In this document: piece after piece, positions 31,852 through 41,043 of the stretch
Layout of the letters: every line of letters begins with the position of its first letter
How positions within the stretch are numbered: position 1 is the first letter of the stretch
Assembly (NCBI RefSeq): GCF_020905345.1
Contig: NZ_JAJJMO010000001.1
Coordinates: 558,001 to 622,000, forward strand
DNA length: 64,000 bases
Reading direction: 5' to 3'
Source: Flavobacterium pisciphilum
GTDB taxonomy: Bacteria > Bacteroidota > Bacteroidia > Flavobacteriales > Flavobacteriaceae
Made by a program: the position numbers and the translations under genes
The notes under the pieces: generated by a model
The model's database searches: none
Seen by the model: the letters and a program-made list of their open reading frames with translations, nothing else
Told to the model about the DNA's origin: nothing

Positions 31852-32577
31852 ATGAAATCAATTGTTTTACGAGAAATAAAATCCTTTTTTGGATCTCCCA
31901 TTGGCTACTTGGTCATTGCCATCTTTTTGATTAGTAATGGCTTATTTTTATGGGTTTTTCAAGGAGAATACAATATCCTTAATACTGGTTTTGCCGACCT
32001 TACCCCATTCTTTACTTTGGCTCCTTGGATTTTAACGTTCTTAATTCCTGCTGTTACTATGCGTAGTTTTTCGGATGAAAAGAAACAAGGCACAATCGAA
32101 TTGTTACTTACAAAACCTTTGAGCATCTGGCAAATTGTAAACGGAAAATTCATTGGTTCGTTGCTTTTAATCATAATGGCAATTATTCCAACTTTTATTT
32201 ATGTAAAGGTAATTTCGAGTTTAGGATTACCAGAAGGCAATATCGATATGGGAAGTACAATCGGTTCTTACTTCGGATTATTATTTTTAATTGGAGCTTA
32301 TACTGCCATCGGAGTTTTCACCTCTACATTATCAGAAAATCAAATCGTTGCTTTTATCATAGCAGTATTTTTATGCTTCTTTTTCTATTTTGGTTTTGAC
32401 GGTTTATCCTCTATTGTTCCTGCTTCTATGAATTTCATTTCATCATTAGGAATGCAAAATCATTTTAAAAGTATGAGCCGAGGTGTTATTGACACACGCG
32501 ATGTAATTTATTTTTTAAGTATAACGGTGCTTTTTCTTTCGTTTACTGTATATCAACTAAAATCTTTTAAATCGTAA
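31852..32577 (+). CDS. gldF: gliding motility ABC transporter permease GldF
   Basis: A 241-residue inner-membrane permease of the ABC-2 type with six predicted helices. The start is MKSIVLREIKSFFGSPIGYL and a typical ABC-2 block follows, SFSDEKKQGTIELLLTKPLS. It pairs with GldG and the ATPase GldA in a transporter needed for gliding in some Flavobacterium species. The stop codon overlaps the start of gldG by one base (TAATG), indicating translational coupling. gldA is not in the window. Confidence 0.95.
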   Translation: MKSIVLREIKSFFGSPIGYLVIAIFLISNGLFLWVFQGEYNILNTGFADLTPFFTLAPWILTFLIPAVTMRSFSDEKKQGTIELLLTKPLSIWQIVNGKFIGSLLLIIMAIIPTFIYVKVISSLGLPEGNIDMGSTIGSYFGLLFLIGAYTAIGVFTSTLSENQIVAFIIAVFLCFFFYFGFDGLSSIVPASMNFISSLGMQNHFKSMSRGVIDTRDVIYFLSITVLFLSFTVYQLKSFKS

Positions 32578-34262
32578 TGAAAATCTCCTCTCAAAAAAAC
32601 ATAAAAACGTTACTGGTTACTATTGCGGTTTTAATTGCGTTGAATATTGCAGGTACTTTTATCTTTCACCGTTTTGATTTAACCAAAGACAAACGATATA
32701 CTTTATCTCCTACTTCATTAAACATCCTCAAACAGGTACATAATCCGTTGTCTATAAAAATTTATATGCAAGGTGATTTACCAGCTGAGTTTAAGCGTTT
32801 AGAGCAAGAAACTCAACAGCTATTAGAAGAGTTTCAGGCTTACAACAAAAACATATATTTTGAATTCGTTAATCCTATGGAAAACGAAGACGAAAGCATG
32901 GATATCATTAAAGAATTGTATCGAAAAGGACTTACTCCTATTAACATTACTGTTGATGACAAAGGAAAGCAATCGCAAGCCATGGTTTTTCCTTGGGCAA
33001 TTGCAACATACGACAATAAAGAGGTTAACATCCCTTTATTAAAAAACCAAATGGGTGCTTCGACTACTCAAAAAGTAATTGGTTCGGTACAACATTTAGA
33101 ATATTCGATTGCTGATGCATTGAATAAAATCACAAAAGAAAAACAAAAAAAGGTCGCAATTATAAAAGGAAATGGTGAAATGAAAGAGATTTTCATGGCT
33201 AAATTTCTAATGCAAATTCGCGAAAGCTACCATATTGGTCCGTTTACTTTAGACTCTGTTGCTAAAAATCCAATGGGTACTTTGGACGCTTTGAAAAAAT
33301 ATGATTTGGCTATTATCGCTAAACCTACTGAAGCTTTTACTGATAGCGAAAAACAAGTTCTGGATCAGTTTATCATTAATGGCGGAAAAACATTGTGGCT
33401 TGTTGATCAAGTAAATGCCGAAATGGACAGTTTATACAATCAATCTGGAGCTACACTGGCTTTTCCAAGGGATTTGAACCTTAATGATATGTTCTTTAAA
33501 TACGGCTTCAGAATTAATCCTGATTTGGTAAAAGACGAACAAGGAAGTCCAATTAAATTGGCATCAGGTGAACAAGGAAGTGCCACTCAATACCAACAAT
33601 TTAACTGGAAATATGCACCACAGGTTTATCCTGAGAGCAAACATCCGATTGTAAAAAATTTAGGAGGAATCAAATTTGATTTTGCAAACCCAATCGATAC
33701 CTTAAAAAATGGTATTAAGAAAACGGTACTTTTGCAATCTTCTCCTTATTCCAAAAAAATTGGTACTCCTGCCGAAATCAATTTGAATATTGTAACTGAA
33801 GAAACTTCACCTAAAGATTACGTCAATAAAGGAAACCTTCCTTTGTCTGTTTTACTAGAAGGAGATTTCCATTCGATGTACGAAAATCGTGTTTTACCTT
33901 TTGAACAAAAAACATTTTTAACTAAAGGAAAAGCAACCAAAATGATTGTTATTTCTGATGGCGACTTGGTGCGTAATCAGTTGGATAAAAATTTGGCTCC
34001 AGTAGAATTAGGCTATGATCAACGCTCAGGAAATTTGTATGACAACAAAGATTTCTTAATGAATTGCGTTAATTATTTGCTAGATGACACAGGACTTATT
34101 AACATTAGAAGTAGAGATCTTAACTTACCTTTATTAGATAAAGAAAAAGTTTACCAAGAGTATAGCATTACGCAATTCATAACTATCGGACTACCAATTC
34201 TAATTTTATTAGTCTTTGGTATAGCCTTTACTTTCCTTAGAAGAAGGAAATACAGCAAATAG
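32577..34262 (+). CDS. gldG: gliding motility-associated ABC transporter substrate-binding protein GldG
   Basis: A 561-residue membrane-anchored protein. It has one N-terminal helix (about 12-30), a large periplasmic domain with the family pattern FHRFDLTKDKRYTLSPTS, and a C-terminal helix (ITIGLPILILLVFGIAF) followed by RRRKYSK. It works with GldF in the Gld ABC transporter. It is translationally coupled to gldF and followed by dnaN after about 107 nt, the arrangement usual in Flavobacterium. Confidence 0.95.
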   Translation: MKISSQKNIKTLLVTIAVLIALNIAGTFIFHRFDLTKDKRYTLSPTSLNILKQVHNPLSIKIYMQGDLPAEFKRLEQETQQLLEEFQAYNKNIYFEFVNPMENEDESMDIIKELYRKGLTPINITVDDKGKQSQAMVFPWAIATYDNKEVNIPLLKNQMGASTTQKVIGSVQHLEYSIADALNKITKEKQKKVAIIKGNGEMKEIFMAKFLMQIRESYHIGPFTLDSVAKNPMGTLDALKKYDLAIIAKPTEAFTDSEKQVLDQFIINGGKTLWLVDQVNAEMDSLYNQSGATLAFPRDLNLNDMFFKYGFRINPDLVKDEQGSPIKLASGEQGSATQYQQFNWKYAPQVYPESKHPIVKNLGGIKFDFANPIDTLKNGIKKTVLLQSSPYSKKIGTPAEINLNIVTEETSPKDYVNKGNLPLSVLLEGDFHSMYENRVLPFEQKTFLTKGKATKMIVISDGDLVRNQLDKNLAPVELGYDQRSGNLYDNKDFLMNCVNYLLDDTGLINIRSRDLNLPLLDKEKVYQEYSITQFITIGLPILILLVFGIAFTFLRRRKYSK

Positions 34263-34277
34263 ATGTTAATAAAAAAT

Positions 34278-34309
34278 TTGCAATACTAGGATTGTTTACG
34301 ATATATTTG
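34278..34309 (+). promoter_or_regulatory. promoter of dnaN
   Basis: TTG (34278-34280), a 21-nt spacer and TATATTTG (34302-34309). A start near 34316 would leave a leader of about 54 nt. Confidence 0.65.
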
Positions 34310-34369
34310 TAAAATGTATCCTAGTTTTTAATCGGACTAAAATATATACCACAAAATAAAACAAAAGAG

Positions 34370-35488
34370 ATGAAATTTATAGTATCGAGTTCGTACTTAT
34401 TAAAACAATTACAAGTTTTAGGTAGTGTAATCAATAGTAACAATACGTTACCTATTTTAGACAACTTTCTATTTGAATTAGACAATAATGAATTAACAGT
34501 TTCTTCATCGGATCTTGAAACGACGATGTCTGCAACTTTAGCGATTGATTCTACAAGCAAAGGAAGTGTTGCAATACCTGCAAAATTATTACTCGAAATC
34601 CTTAAAACATTTCCAGAACAACCTTTAACTTTTACTGTTGAAGACAATAATACTGTAGAAATTAGTTCTAACTCTGGAAAATATGCTTTGGCGTATGCAG
34701 CTGGAGAAGAATTTCCAAAATCTGTAAACTTAGAAGAGCCATCGGTTACTCTAGTTCCTTCAGATGTTTTGGCAACAGCTATTAGCAAAACAATATTTGC
34801 TGCTGGTAACGATGATTTGCGTCCTGTAATGTCAGGTGTATTCTTCCAGTTTTCACCAGAAGGATTAATATTTGTTGCTACTGATGCTCACAAATTAGTA
34901 AAATATGCACGTACTGATGTTAAAGCATCTCAGGTTGCTGATTTTATTATGCCAAAGAAACCTTTGAATATTTTAAAAAGTATCTTAGGATCTTCTGATG
35001 CTGAAGTAAAAATCGAATACAACGATTCTAATGCAACTTTCTCATTCGACAACTACATTTTAATGTGTCGTTTAATTGATGGAAAATATCCAAATTACGA
35101 AGCTGTAATTCCAAAAGAGAATCCTAACAAGTTAATGATAGACCGTTCTTTATTTTTAAGTTCTGTACGTCGTGTTGCTATTTTCTCTAATAAAACTACA
35201 CACCAAATTCGTTTGAAAATTGCTGGAGCTGAATTAAATGTTTCTGCAGAAGATATTGATTACTCAAACAAAGCCGAAGAAAGATTGACTTGTGATTACC
35301 AAGGTGATGACTTGCAAATTGGGTTTAACTCACGTTTCCTTACTGAAATGTTGACTAACCTACAATCTGATATGATAATGCTAGAAATGTCTTTACCTAA
35401 CAGAGCAGGAATCCTGACTCCTGTAGATGGTTTAGAAGATGGAGAGACCGTAACCATGTTGGTTATGCCAGTAATGCTAAACAGTTAA
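34370..35488 (+). CDS. dnaN: DNA polymerase III sliding clamp (beta subunit)
   Basis: A 372-residue cytoplasmic protein with three repeated clamp domains (about 1-120, 121-245, 246-372). The recognisable parts are MKFIVSSSYLLKQLQVLGSV, TLPILDNFLFEL, DLRPVMSGVFFQF, IDGKYPNYEAVIP and the C-terminal MLVMPVML. It forms the dimeric ring that holds the polymerase on DNA. The length is standard. It has its own promoter and a hairpin terminator and is not beside dnaA in this genome. Confidence 0.97.
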   Translation: MKFIVSSSYLLKQLQVLGSVINSNNTLPILDNFLFELDNNELTVSSSDLETTMSATLAIDSTSKGSVAIPAKLLLEILKTFPEQPLTFTVEDNNTVEISSNSGKYALAYAAGEEFPKSVNLEEPSVTLVPSDVLATAISKTIFAAGNDDLRPVMSGVFFQFSPEGLIFVATDAHKLVKYARTDVKASQVADFIMPKKPLNILKSILGSSDAEVKIEYNDSNATFSFDNYILMCRLIDGKYPNYEAVIPKENPNKLMIDRSLFLSSVRRVAIFSNKTTHQIRLKIAGAELNVSAEDIDYSNKAEERLTCDYQGDDLQIGFNSRFLTEMLTNLQSDMIMLEMSLPNRAGILTPVDGLEDGETVTMLVMPVMLNS

Positions 35489-35586
35489 CATTTAATTATG
35501 TTTTTGTTATATTAGATTTTTGATATTCAAATATAATACTTATTATTGCATAACAAATACGCTATTAACCAACCATTTTTATACTT

Positions 35587-35624
35587 AAAAAACCGCAGCT
35601 TCTTTTTGAAATTGTGGTTTTTTT
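35587..35624 (+). terminator. terminator downstream of dnaN
   Basis: AAAAACCGCA pairs with TGTGGTTTTT (one G-T pair) and is followed by T residues, about 100 nt after the dnaN stop. Confidence 0.75.
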
Positions 35625-35639
35625 ATGTTTTAAAGTATA

Positions 35640-35972
35640 GTTTGAGTAAAATTATCTCGCAAAGTTTCGCAAAATTATTTCGCAAAGTTTCCCAAAGAAA
35701 ACAAAGAATCACAAAGTAGTCTTCAAATCTTTACGCAAAGAATTCAATACAACTTCAACGATTTTATCATTCTGAGCGGAATCGAAGAATAACTGCTGGT
35801 TGCTCGGTATAGTTTGGAGAGCTATGTAATGAGATTCCTCCTGCGTCGGAATGACAAGTTTGTGTATAATCTTTACTCGATATTAGAGCACTCAGTAGCT
35901 TTCATCACACATCTTATAAAAACATTTCACCTTTCACGTTTAACATCTCACGTTTCACAAAAAAACTTCTCA
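35640..35972. repeat. repeat-derived intergenic region
   Basis: This stretch strings together three kinds of flavobacterial intergenic words: CGCAAAGTTTCGCAAA-type repeats (35650-35750, shared with the array at 27037), a TCATTCTGAGCGGAATCGAA word (about 35767), and TTTCACCTTTCACG / TCTCACGTTTCAC runs (35925-35970). A short frame is open through part of it, but its product is only the translation of these repeats. No gene seen. Confidence 0.65.
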
Positions 35973-35983
35973 CACTCCCCCTA

Positions 35984-37756
35984 CTATATCACTCCCATTT
36001 TTTGCATTAAGAATGTTGCGCTTTTATTTTTACAAATTCCTTCACGTAGTGTATAGTCAAAATGCAATTCATTATTCTTTATTTCAACTTCAAAACACTG
36101 ATTGGTTAAAACATCAGGATATTCGTTTGTTGTCAGACATACTTCAATATCGTGTGTTGCAATTGCTCCTATTGCTTTTTTTGCAATAATCTTTTTCACT
36201 ACTTCAATAGTTCCATTACGTTTATCATCTGAATTTGTACCTCTTAAAATCTCATCTAAGAGCACAAAAGCAGGTTTGTCCTCCAATGCATCCATAATTT
36301 GTTTTAAACGCTTTATTTCGGCGAAAAAGTAGGATTCACTATCTGATAGGGAATCTGATAGTCGCATGGAAACCAAAACTGGCAACGGATGCATAGTAGC
36401 CTTATTAGCACATACTACTGAACCTATTCCTCCTAAAACCATATTGATTCCTAAACTGCGTAAAAAAGTACTCTTTCCTGACATATTTGATCCCGTTAAT
36501 ATCATAAACGATTCTGGGAAAAATTTCACTTCGTTCCCTACTCTTGTTTCTGGATTTAGTAAAGGATGACTTAAATTTGAAAAACCAATCTTAAAATCTG
36601 TGTTTAACTCTGGAAAAACAAAATCTTTGTTATTATATGAAAAGTTAGCTAAGCTATTCAGCATTTCAAATTCTCCTATAACATCCAGCCACTCTTCTAA
36701 AACAGCAGCGTGATTGGTTTTCCAATTTAAAAGATTTTTTAAAACGTGAATATTGAATAGGAAAACACCATTAAACAATAACGCAGCTACAATGTTATTA
36801 ATCGTATCCATGTTTGAAAACAACTCTGACAATTGTTTTAAGTGTGTACTCGCCTTAGCATTTTTGTAAACTAATCTCTTTTGTAGTTCAACTAATTTGT
36901 CTGACTTAAAAGTTTCGTTTTCTATCTCCTTTACCAATAAGCTATATTGCTTGATAATTTTATCAATATTTTCAGCTTTGGCTATTTCAGTTTGGATTCT
37001 TTTAAAAAACATTCCCAAAACTGTTGTGTTCAAGATAAAAGCAAAAGTTAGATAGGATAAAAATATTGTATTAGAAGTCACAAAATAAGCAATTAATAGT
37101 CCACCAAAAAGAGCTGGTAAGGCATACATTAATACTGACATTACTTTTGAGAAAGGAGCACTCTTGCTATCCTTCCACTTTAACAATGCCTGATACGCTT
37201 CTTTTGTATCCTGTCCTATTATTGCAAGTGCAAGAAATTCTTGACGCCAATCTAGCTTAGATTCTAATTCAAGTATCGCTTCTTGATTCTGCTTTATTTC
37301 ACTGGATTTCAATGTATATAGCAACTGGTTTGCTAATGTTTTTTTTCCAACAAAGGTTCCTGTTCTATTTAGACTTTGAAACAAAGAATGATCTCCAAAA
37401 ATATCTAAATCGTATGCGTATGGGTGGTGAAAGTCTATAAACTCTTGTCCGTTTTCAAAAAGTAGTTTTTCTCTTTTTAGAAAAGTAATTTCGTTCTTAT
37501 TTATTTTTAAAAGCGTCTCTGTTAGTTTCTTTTGGAAAGACAAACTCGAATGAATACGCATTAAAACAATAAAACCTAGGAATGATAAAATAGCAGAAAT
37601 AATATATACAGAATCATCTGTCTTGATATAATAATACCCTAAAACCAAACACAAAACAATACTCAAAAGTCGCAATAAACTAATGCTATTGTATTTTTTA
37701 TTGATTGTATTTAAAGCATCTGAATAACTGCTGACATTTTTTTGATATTGTTCCAT
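35984..37756 (-). CDS. membrane-anchored MutS-family ATPase
   Basis: About 590 residues, using the ATG at 37756 (MEQYQKNVSSYSD); an ATG 15 codons upstream gives an atypical N-terminus. It has two pairs of predicted helices (about residues 28-66 and 203-250), a MutS III-like lever region, and a C-terminal MutS ATPase domain with Walker A LTGSNMSGKSTFLRS, SDSESYFFAEIKRLKQI, Walker B FVLLDEILRGTNSDD and IATHDIEV. It lacks the mismatch-binding and connector domains, so it is not a classical repair protein. The role of this membrane group is unknown. Confidence 0.88.
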   Translation of the reverse strand: MEQYQKNVSSYSDALNTINKKYNSISLLRLLSIVLCLVLGYYYIKTDDSVYIISAILSFLGFIVLMRIHSSLSFQKKLTETLLKINKNEITFLKREKLLFENGQEFIDFHHPYAYDLDIFGDHSLFQSLNRTGTFVGKKTLANQLLYTLKSSEIKQNQEAILELESKLDWRQEFLALAIIGQDTKEAYQALLKWKDSKSAPFSKVMSVLMYALPALFGGLLIAYFVTSNTIFLSYLTFAFILNTTVLGMFFKRIQTEIAKAENIDKIIKQYSLLVKEIENETFKSDKLVELQKRLVYKNAKASTHLKQLSELFSNMDTINNIVAALLFNGVFLFNIHVLKNLLNWKTNHAAVLEEWLDVIGEFEMLNSLANFSYNNKDFVFPELNTDFKIGFSNLSHPLLNPETRVGNEVKFFPESFMILTGSNMSGKSTFLRSLGINMVLGGIGSVVCANKATMHPLPVLVSMRLSDSLSDSESYFFAEIKRLKQIMDALEDKPAFVLLDEILRGTNSDDKRNGTIEVVKKIIAKKAIGAIATHDIEVCLTTNEYPDVLTNQCFEVEIKNNELHFDYTLREGICKNKSATFLMQKMGVI

Positions 37757-37888
37757 TGATTTAAAGTAATTATTCCTTTTAGAAATTATATTGAAATACA
37801 AATATAAGTTTACAGCAACGAAATAACTACTTTAAATTCTAGGAATATTACTATTTAACAAAGTGATTTTATTAAATCTGCCTTGAAA

Positions 37889-38722
37889 TTATTGTTCATG
37901 CATTATCAAAACTGGTATTGCTATATCTTTTGTTAGTTTCTTAGTAAAACTCGGACTAAACAAACTTTCGAAGAAGCTTCGCTTGTAAGCAATCATAGCC
38001 AATACATCGATGTCTTTATACAAAACAAAATCTAGAATGGTTTCTTTAACTTCTTCACATGGAAGCACCAAGAATTGAACTGGCTCGTCTTTAAAATCAT
38101 TTTCCCATTCTTTAATTGTTACATTCGTAACATCTGAGCTCTGGGTTTTTACATACAAGCATTTAATTTTAGCATTCATTTTTTTTGCTATACCCAAAAC
38201 TTTTCGAAGTTCTTTTTTGTCTTTCTCACGGTAACGTGTGGTGAATCCGATTGTTTTTACTTTTTTAAATTTAGATTCTATAGGAACACATAAAATTGGT
38301 ACTTCTACTCCTGATATCACTGCATCGGTATTTGTTCCTAAGAAAAAAGTATTCCAACCTGCAACACCTGAAGTTCCCATTACTACAAAATCTATCTTGT
38401 CTTCTTTAATCGCTTTTTTCATATTGTAAACCAAATCTCCATCCATCAGACGGTGATTCATTACAATATCATCGAGCTTACGTTCTGCCGCAATTGCTCG
38501 AAGTTTGGGAATTTCATCTTTAAACATTTCGAATTTAGCTAACTCTAATGAATTATATATAATTGCAAAATTTTCTGGGAAAAACTGGCTATCATAAACT
38601 GGAATCTCAAATGTGTGTAACAAAATGAGCTCGCCTTTAACCTGTTTTGCAAATTCTAAAGCATGCACAAATGCATTTGTAGCTACTTCAGAGAAATCGG
38701 TGGGGAATAATATTCTTTTCAT
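37889..38722 (-). CDS. universal stress protein with two UspA domains
   Basis: A 277-residue cytoplasmic protein. The ATG at 38722 gives the standard beginning MKRILFPTDFSEVATNAFVH; an in-frame ATG 22 codons upstream is unlikely. The first UspA domain (about 1-150) has the ATP-binding motif VVMGTSGVAGWNTFFLGTNT (G-2x-G-9x-G-S/T type). The second (about 155-275) is more diverged. Such tandem Usp proteins respond to starvation and oxidative stress. It is divergent from mnmE. Confidence 0.92.
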   Translation of the reverse strand: MKRILFPTDFSEVATNAFVHALEFAKQVKGELILLHTFEIPVYDSQFFPENFAIIYNSLELAKFEMFKDEIPKLRAIAAERKLDDIVMNHRLMDGDLVYNMKKAIKEDKIDFVVMGTSGVAGWNTFFLGTNTDAVISGVEVPILCVPIESKFKKVKTIGFTTRYREKDKKELRKVLGIAKKMNAKIKCLYVKTQSSDVTNVTIKEWENDFKDEPVQFLVLPCEEVKETILDFVLYKDIDVLAMIAYKRSFFESLFSPSFTKKLTKDIAIPVLIMHEQ

Positions 38723-38837
38723 CGCATTATTTAGATTAAATGTTAGTTTCTCAAATTTAACCATAAAACAGCCTCTTCGACATGACAATTATCAGTTATT
38801 TAACATTTTACAATTTCTTAAAACAAGGTTTTTTTTA

Positions 38838-39050
38838 GTATCAGTTTTCGGTCTCGGTTTACAGTTTCAGTTTGCAGTCTCAGTTTGCAGTCTCAGTTTA
38901 CAGTCTCAGTTTACAGTCACAGTTTGCAGTCGCAGTTATCAGTTTACAGTTTACATCTTTCATTTCACTATTCACAATTCACTTTTTACATTTCACTTTT
39001 TACAATCCTCCTTTTACAATTCTCCTTTTACAATTCTCTCTTTCGGAATT
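38838..39050. repeat. long CAGTTTxCAGTC and TTCACTTTTTACA repeat tract
   Basis: 38840-38950 is a run of six-base words based on CAGTTT, CAGTCT and CAGTCA, followed by words based on TTTCACT, TTTTACA and CTCC up to about 39045. It is stop-free over long distances in some frames, which falsely extends the mnmE frame upstream. It ends about 30 nt before the mnmE start. Confidence 0.8.
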
Positions 39051-39077
39051 TCTAGGCTTTTTTTATACCTTTGCCAG

Positions 39078-40478
39078 ATGATAAATCAAGATTCTATAGT
39101 AGCTCTAGCAACGCCTTCGGGAGCTGGGGCAATTGCCATAATCCGAATTTCGGGTAGCGAAGCCATTACAATTGGTAATGGAGTTTTTCGTTCTATTAAA
39201 AATAAAGATTTAACTAAACAAAAGACACATACCCTACACTTAGGTCATATTGTAGATGATTCGAAGACTCTTGACGAAGTTTTGGTTTCGGTTTTTAAAG
39301 GACCAAACTCATATACTGGCGAAAACACCATCGAAATCTCTTGCCACGGCTCTACTTATATCCAACAACAAATCATACAACTATTGCTTCGAAAAGGCTG
39401 TAGAATGGCTGATCCTGGTGAATTTACACTTCGTGCTTTCTTAAACGGAAAACTAGATTTATCTCAAGCCGAAGCTGTAGCTGATTTAATTTCGTCTGAC
39501 AATGAAGCTTCACACCAAATTGCTATGCAGCAAATGCGTGGTGGTTTTAGTAACGAAATTGCCAAACTACGTGAGGAATTATTAAACTTTGCTTCGCTTA
39601 TTGAACTTGAATTGGACTTTGCTGAAGAAGATGTTGAATTTGCCGACAGAAGTCAGTTTCATGAATTATTGAATCGTATTGAGTTTGTATTAAAACGTTT
39701 GATTGATTCTTTTGCTGTTGGAAATGTAATTAAAAACGGAATTCCTGTAGCTATTGTAGGTGAGCCTAATGTTGGAAAATCTACTTTACTGAATGCTTTA
39801 TTAAACGAAGAACGTGCTATCGTTTCGGAAATTGCTGGTACAACTCGTGATACCATCGAAGACGAATTGGTTATTGGTGGAATCGGTTTTAGATTTATAG
39901 ATACCGCTGGTATACGCGAAACTGTTGATTATGTAGAAAGTATCGGAATCAAAAAAACTTTCGAAAAAATAGAGCAAGCACAAGTTGTCGTTTATTTGTT
40001 TGATGGTTTAAAGTTTCAGGCTTCTGGTACCGAATTCATTACTGAAATTGAACAAATTAAAAATAAATACCCTTTAAAACCTTTATTAATTGTAGTTAAT
40101 AAAAGAGATATATTATCTGAGCAAGAAGTTTCAAATATTACAAATCAGCTTGAAAATTTAAATGCTAAACTGCTATTAATTTCTGCAAAACAGAAAATTG
40201 GTGTTGAAGAGTTAAAGAATGAATTGTTGTCTTTTGTGAATACTGGTGTCTTACGAAATAATGAAACAATCGTAACCAATACAAGACATTACGATTCTTT
40301 ATTAAAAGCTCTAGATGAAATACAAAAAGTAAAATATGGCCTTGAAACTAATCTTTCAAGCGATTTAATGGCTCTCGATATTCGCGAAGCTTTATACCAA
40401 TTTGGATTAATCACTGGTCAAGTTTCTAATGATGAATTACTAGGGAATATATTTGCTAATTTCTGTATTGGAAAGTAG
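39078..40478 (+). CDS. mnmE: tRNA uridine-5-carboxymethylaminomethyl synthesis GTPase MnmE
   Basis: A 466-residue cytoplasmic GTPase that works with MnmG to modify U34 of certain tRNAs. The start at 39078 gives the standard MINQDSIVALATPSGAGAIA; upstream sequence in frame is repeat. It has an N-terminal folate-binding domain (1-120), a helical domain, and an inserted G domain with GEPNVGKSTLLNAL, IAGTTRDT, DTAGIRE and NKRD. The C-terminal Cys is in NFCIGK. The last 24 bases of the gene are repeated at 42274 and in altered form at 51082: the 3' end is an integration hotspot, as in other bacteria (SGI1 uses the same site). Confidence 0.96.
   Translation: MINQDSIVALATPSGAGAIAIIRISGSEAITIGNGVFRSIKNKDLTKQKTHTLHLGHIVDDSKTLDEVLVSVFKGPNSYTGENTIEISCHGSTYIQQQIIQLLLRKGCRMADPGEFTLRAFLNGKLDLSQAEAVADLISSDNEASHQIAMQQMRGGFSNEIAKLREELLNFASLIELELDFAEEDVEFADRSQFHELLNRIEFVLKRLIDSFAVGNVIKNGIPVAIVGEPNVGKSTLLNALLNEERAIVSEIAGTTRDTIEDELVIGGIGFRFIDTAGIRETVDYVESIGIKKTFEKIEQAQVVVYLFDGLKFQASGTEFITEIEQIKNKYPLKPLLIVVNKRDILSEQEVSNITNQLENLNAKLLLISAKQKIGVEELKNELLSFVNTGVLRNNETIVTNTRHYDSLLKALDEIQKVKYGLETNLSSDLMALDIREALYQFGLITGQVSNDELLGNIFANFCIGK
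40454..40478 (+). repeat. attL-like site in the 3' end of mnmE
   Basis: A 24-bp stretch (40454-40477), covering the last codons of mnmE and containing TTCTGTATTGGAAAGTA, is repeated perfectly at 42274-42297. It closely resembles the direct repeat used by SGI1-type elements at the same gene end, as I recall it (TTCTGTATTGGGAAGTAA). Confidence 0.8.
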
Positions 40479-40510
40479 TACAACAAAATAATGCAAAGCA
40501 ATAACAAGAA

Positions 40511-40550
40511 AAGAGTTAAAATATTAAAAAACAATATTTTAACTCTTTTT
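40511..40550 (+). terminator. terminator behind mnmE (copy 1)
   Basis: AAGAGTTAAAATATT, a 7-nt loop and its exact complement are followed by T residues. The stop codon, the following 30 nt and this hairpin have a close copy at 51088-51172. Confidence 0.87.
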
Positions 40551-40553
40551 CAT

Positions 40554-40886
40554 TTATACTTCCTTTTGGATATTGATTGTTATTTTGATTAAATTCATAC
40601 CTCTATTGTACCTCTTTTTTTGAGGAATAGAGAATATTTTTTTGGTCAAATAATAAGTTTCATCCATACTCCAACTACTGCTAGCTCTTAGTTTACTTTC
40701 TTCATCTATGCCATAAATAAAAGGTATAAATTTATATACCCAACGTTGAATAGTAGAATGGTCAACATGAACCCCACGCATTTTCATTATTTCCTCAACG
40801 TCTCTATAACATAGGGTAAATCTTAATTTGAAATACACAGCTTGAAGAATTATAGTTTTAGGATAACAATGCCCTTTGGTGTTCAT
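40554..40886 (-). pseudogene. truncated IS6-family transposase
   Basis: A 110-residue remnant of an IS6-type DDE transposase. The N-terminal half matches the family: GHCYPKTIILQAVYFKLRFT, then YRDVEEIMKMRGVHVDHSTI and QRWVYKFIP. The catalytic core begins at SWSMDETYY with the first Asp. After that the sequence no longer follows the family, and the second Asp and Glu are missing. A full protein would have about 230 residues. It lies between the first two mnmE-end repeats, so it is part of the inserted material. Confidence 0.82.
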
Positions 40887-41043
40887 TAAATTAAGAATTT
40901 AAAGGAAGACCTAAAGAAAAATCACCAGCGTTTTCTATTCATAAAAATTAAAAATTAACCGGTGCGGCACCTAAGGTCAAGGAAGAAACAATTATATTTA
41001 CTATTGGTATTGACGAAAAACCAAGATGGATTAAAATTAAAAA

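Noticed and set aside
35814..36056. An 80-codon plus-strand frame ahead of the MutS-like gene
   Set aside because: It translates intergenic repeat words and then runs antisense into the MutS-like gene.
38613..39077. An upstream extension of mnmE by 155 codons
   Set aside because: The extension is a translation of CAGTTT and TTTCAC repeats; the standard MnmE N-terminus begins at the ATG at 39078.
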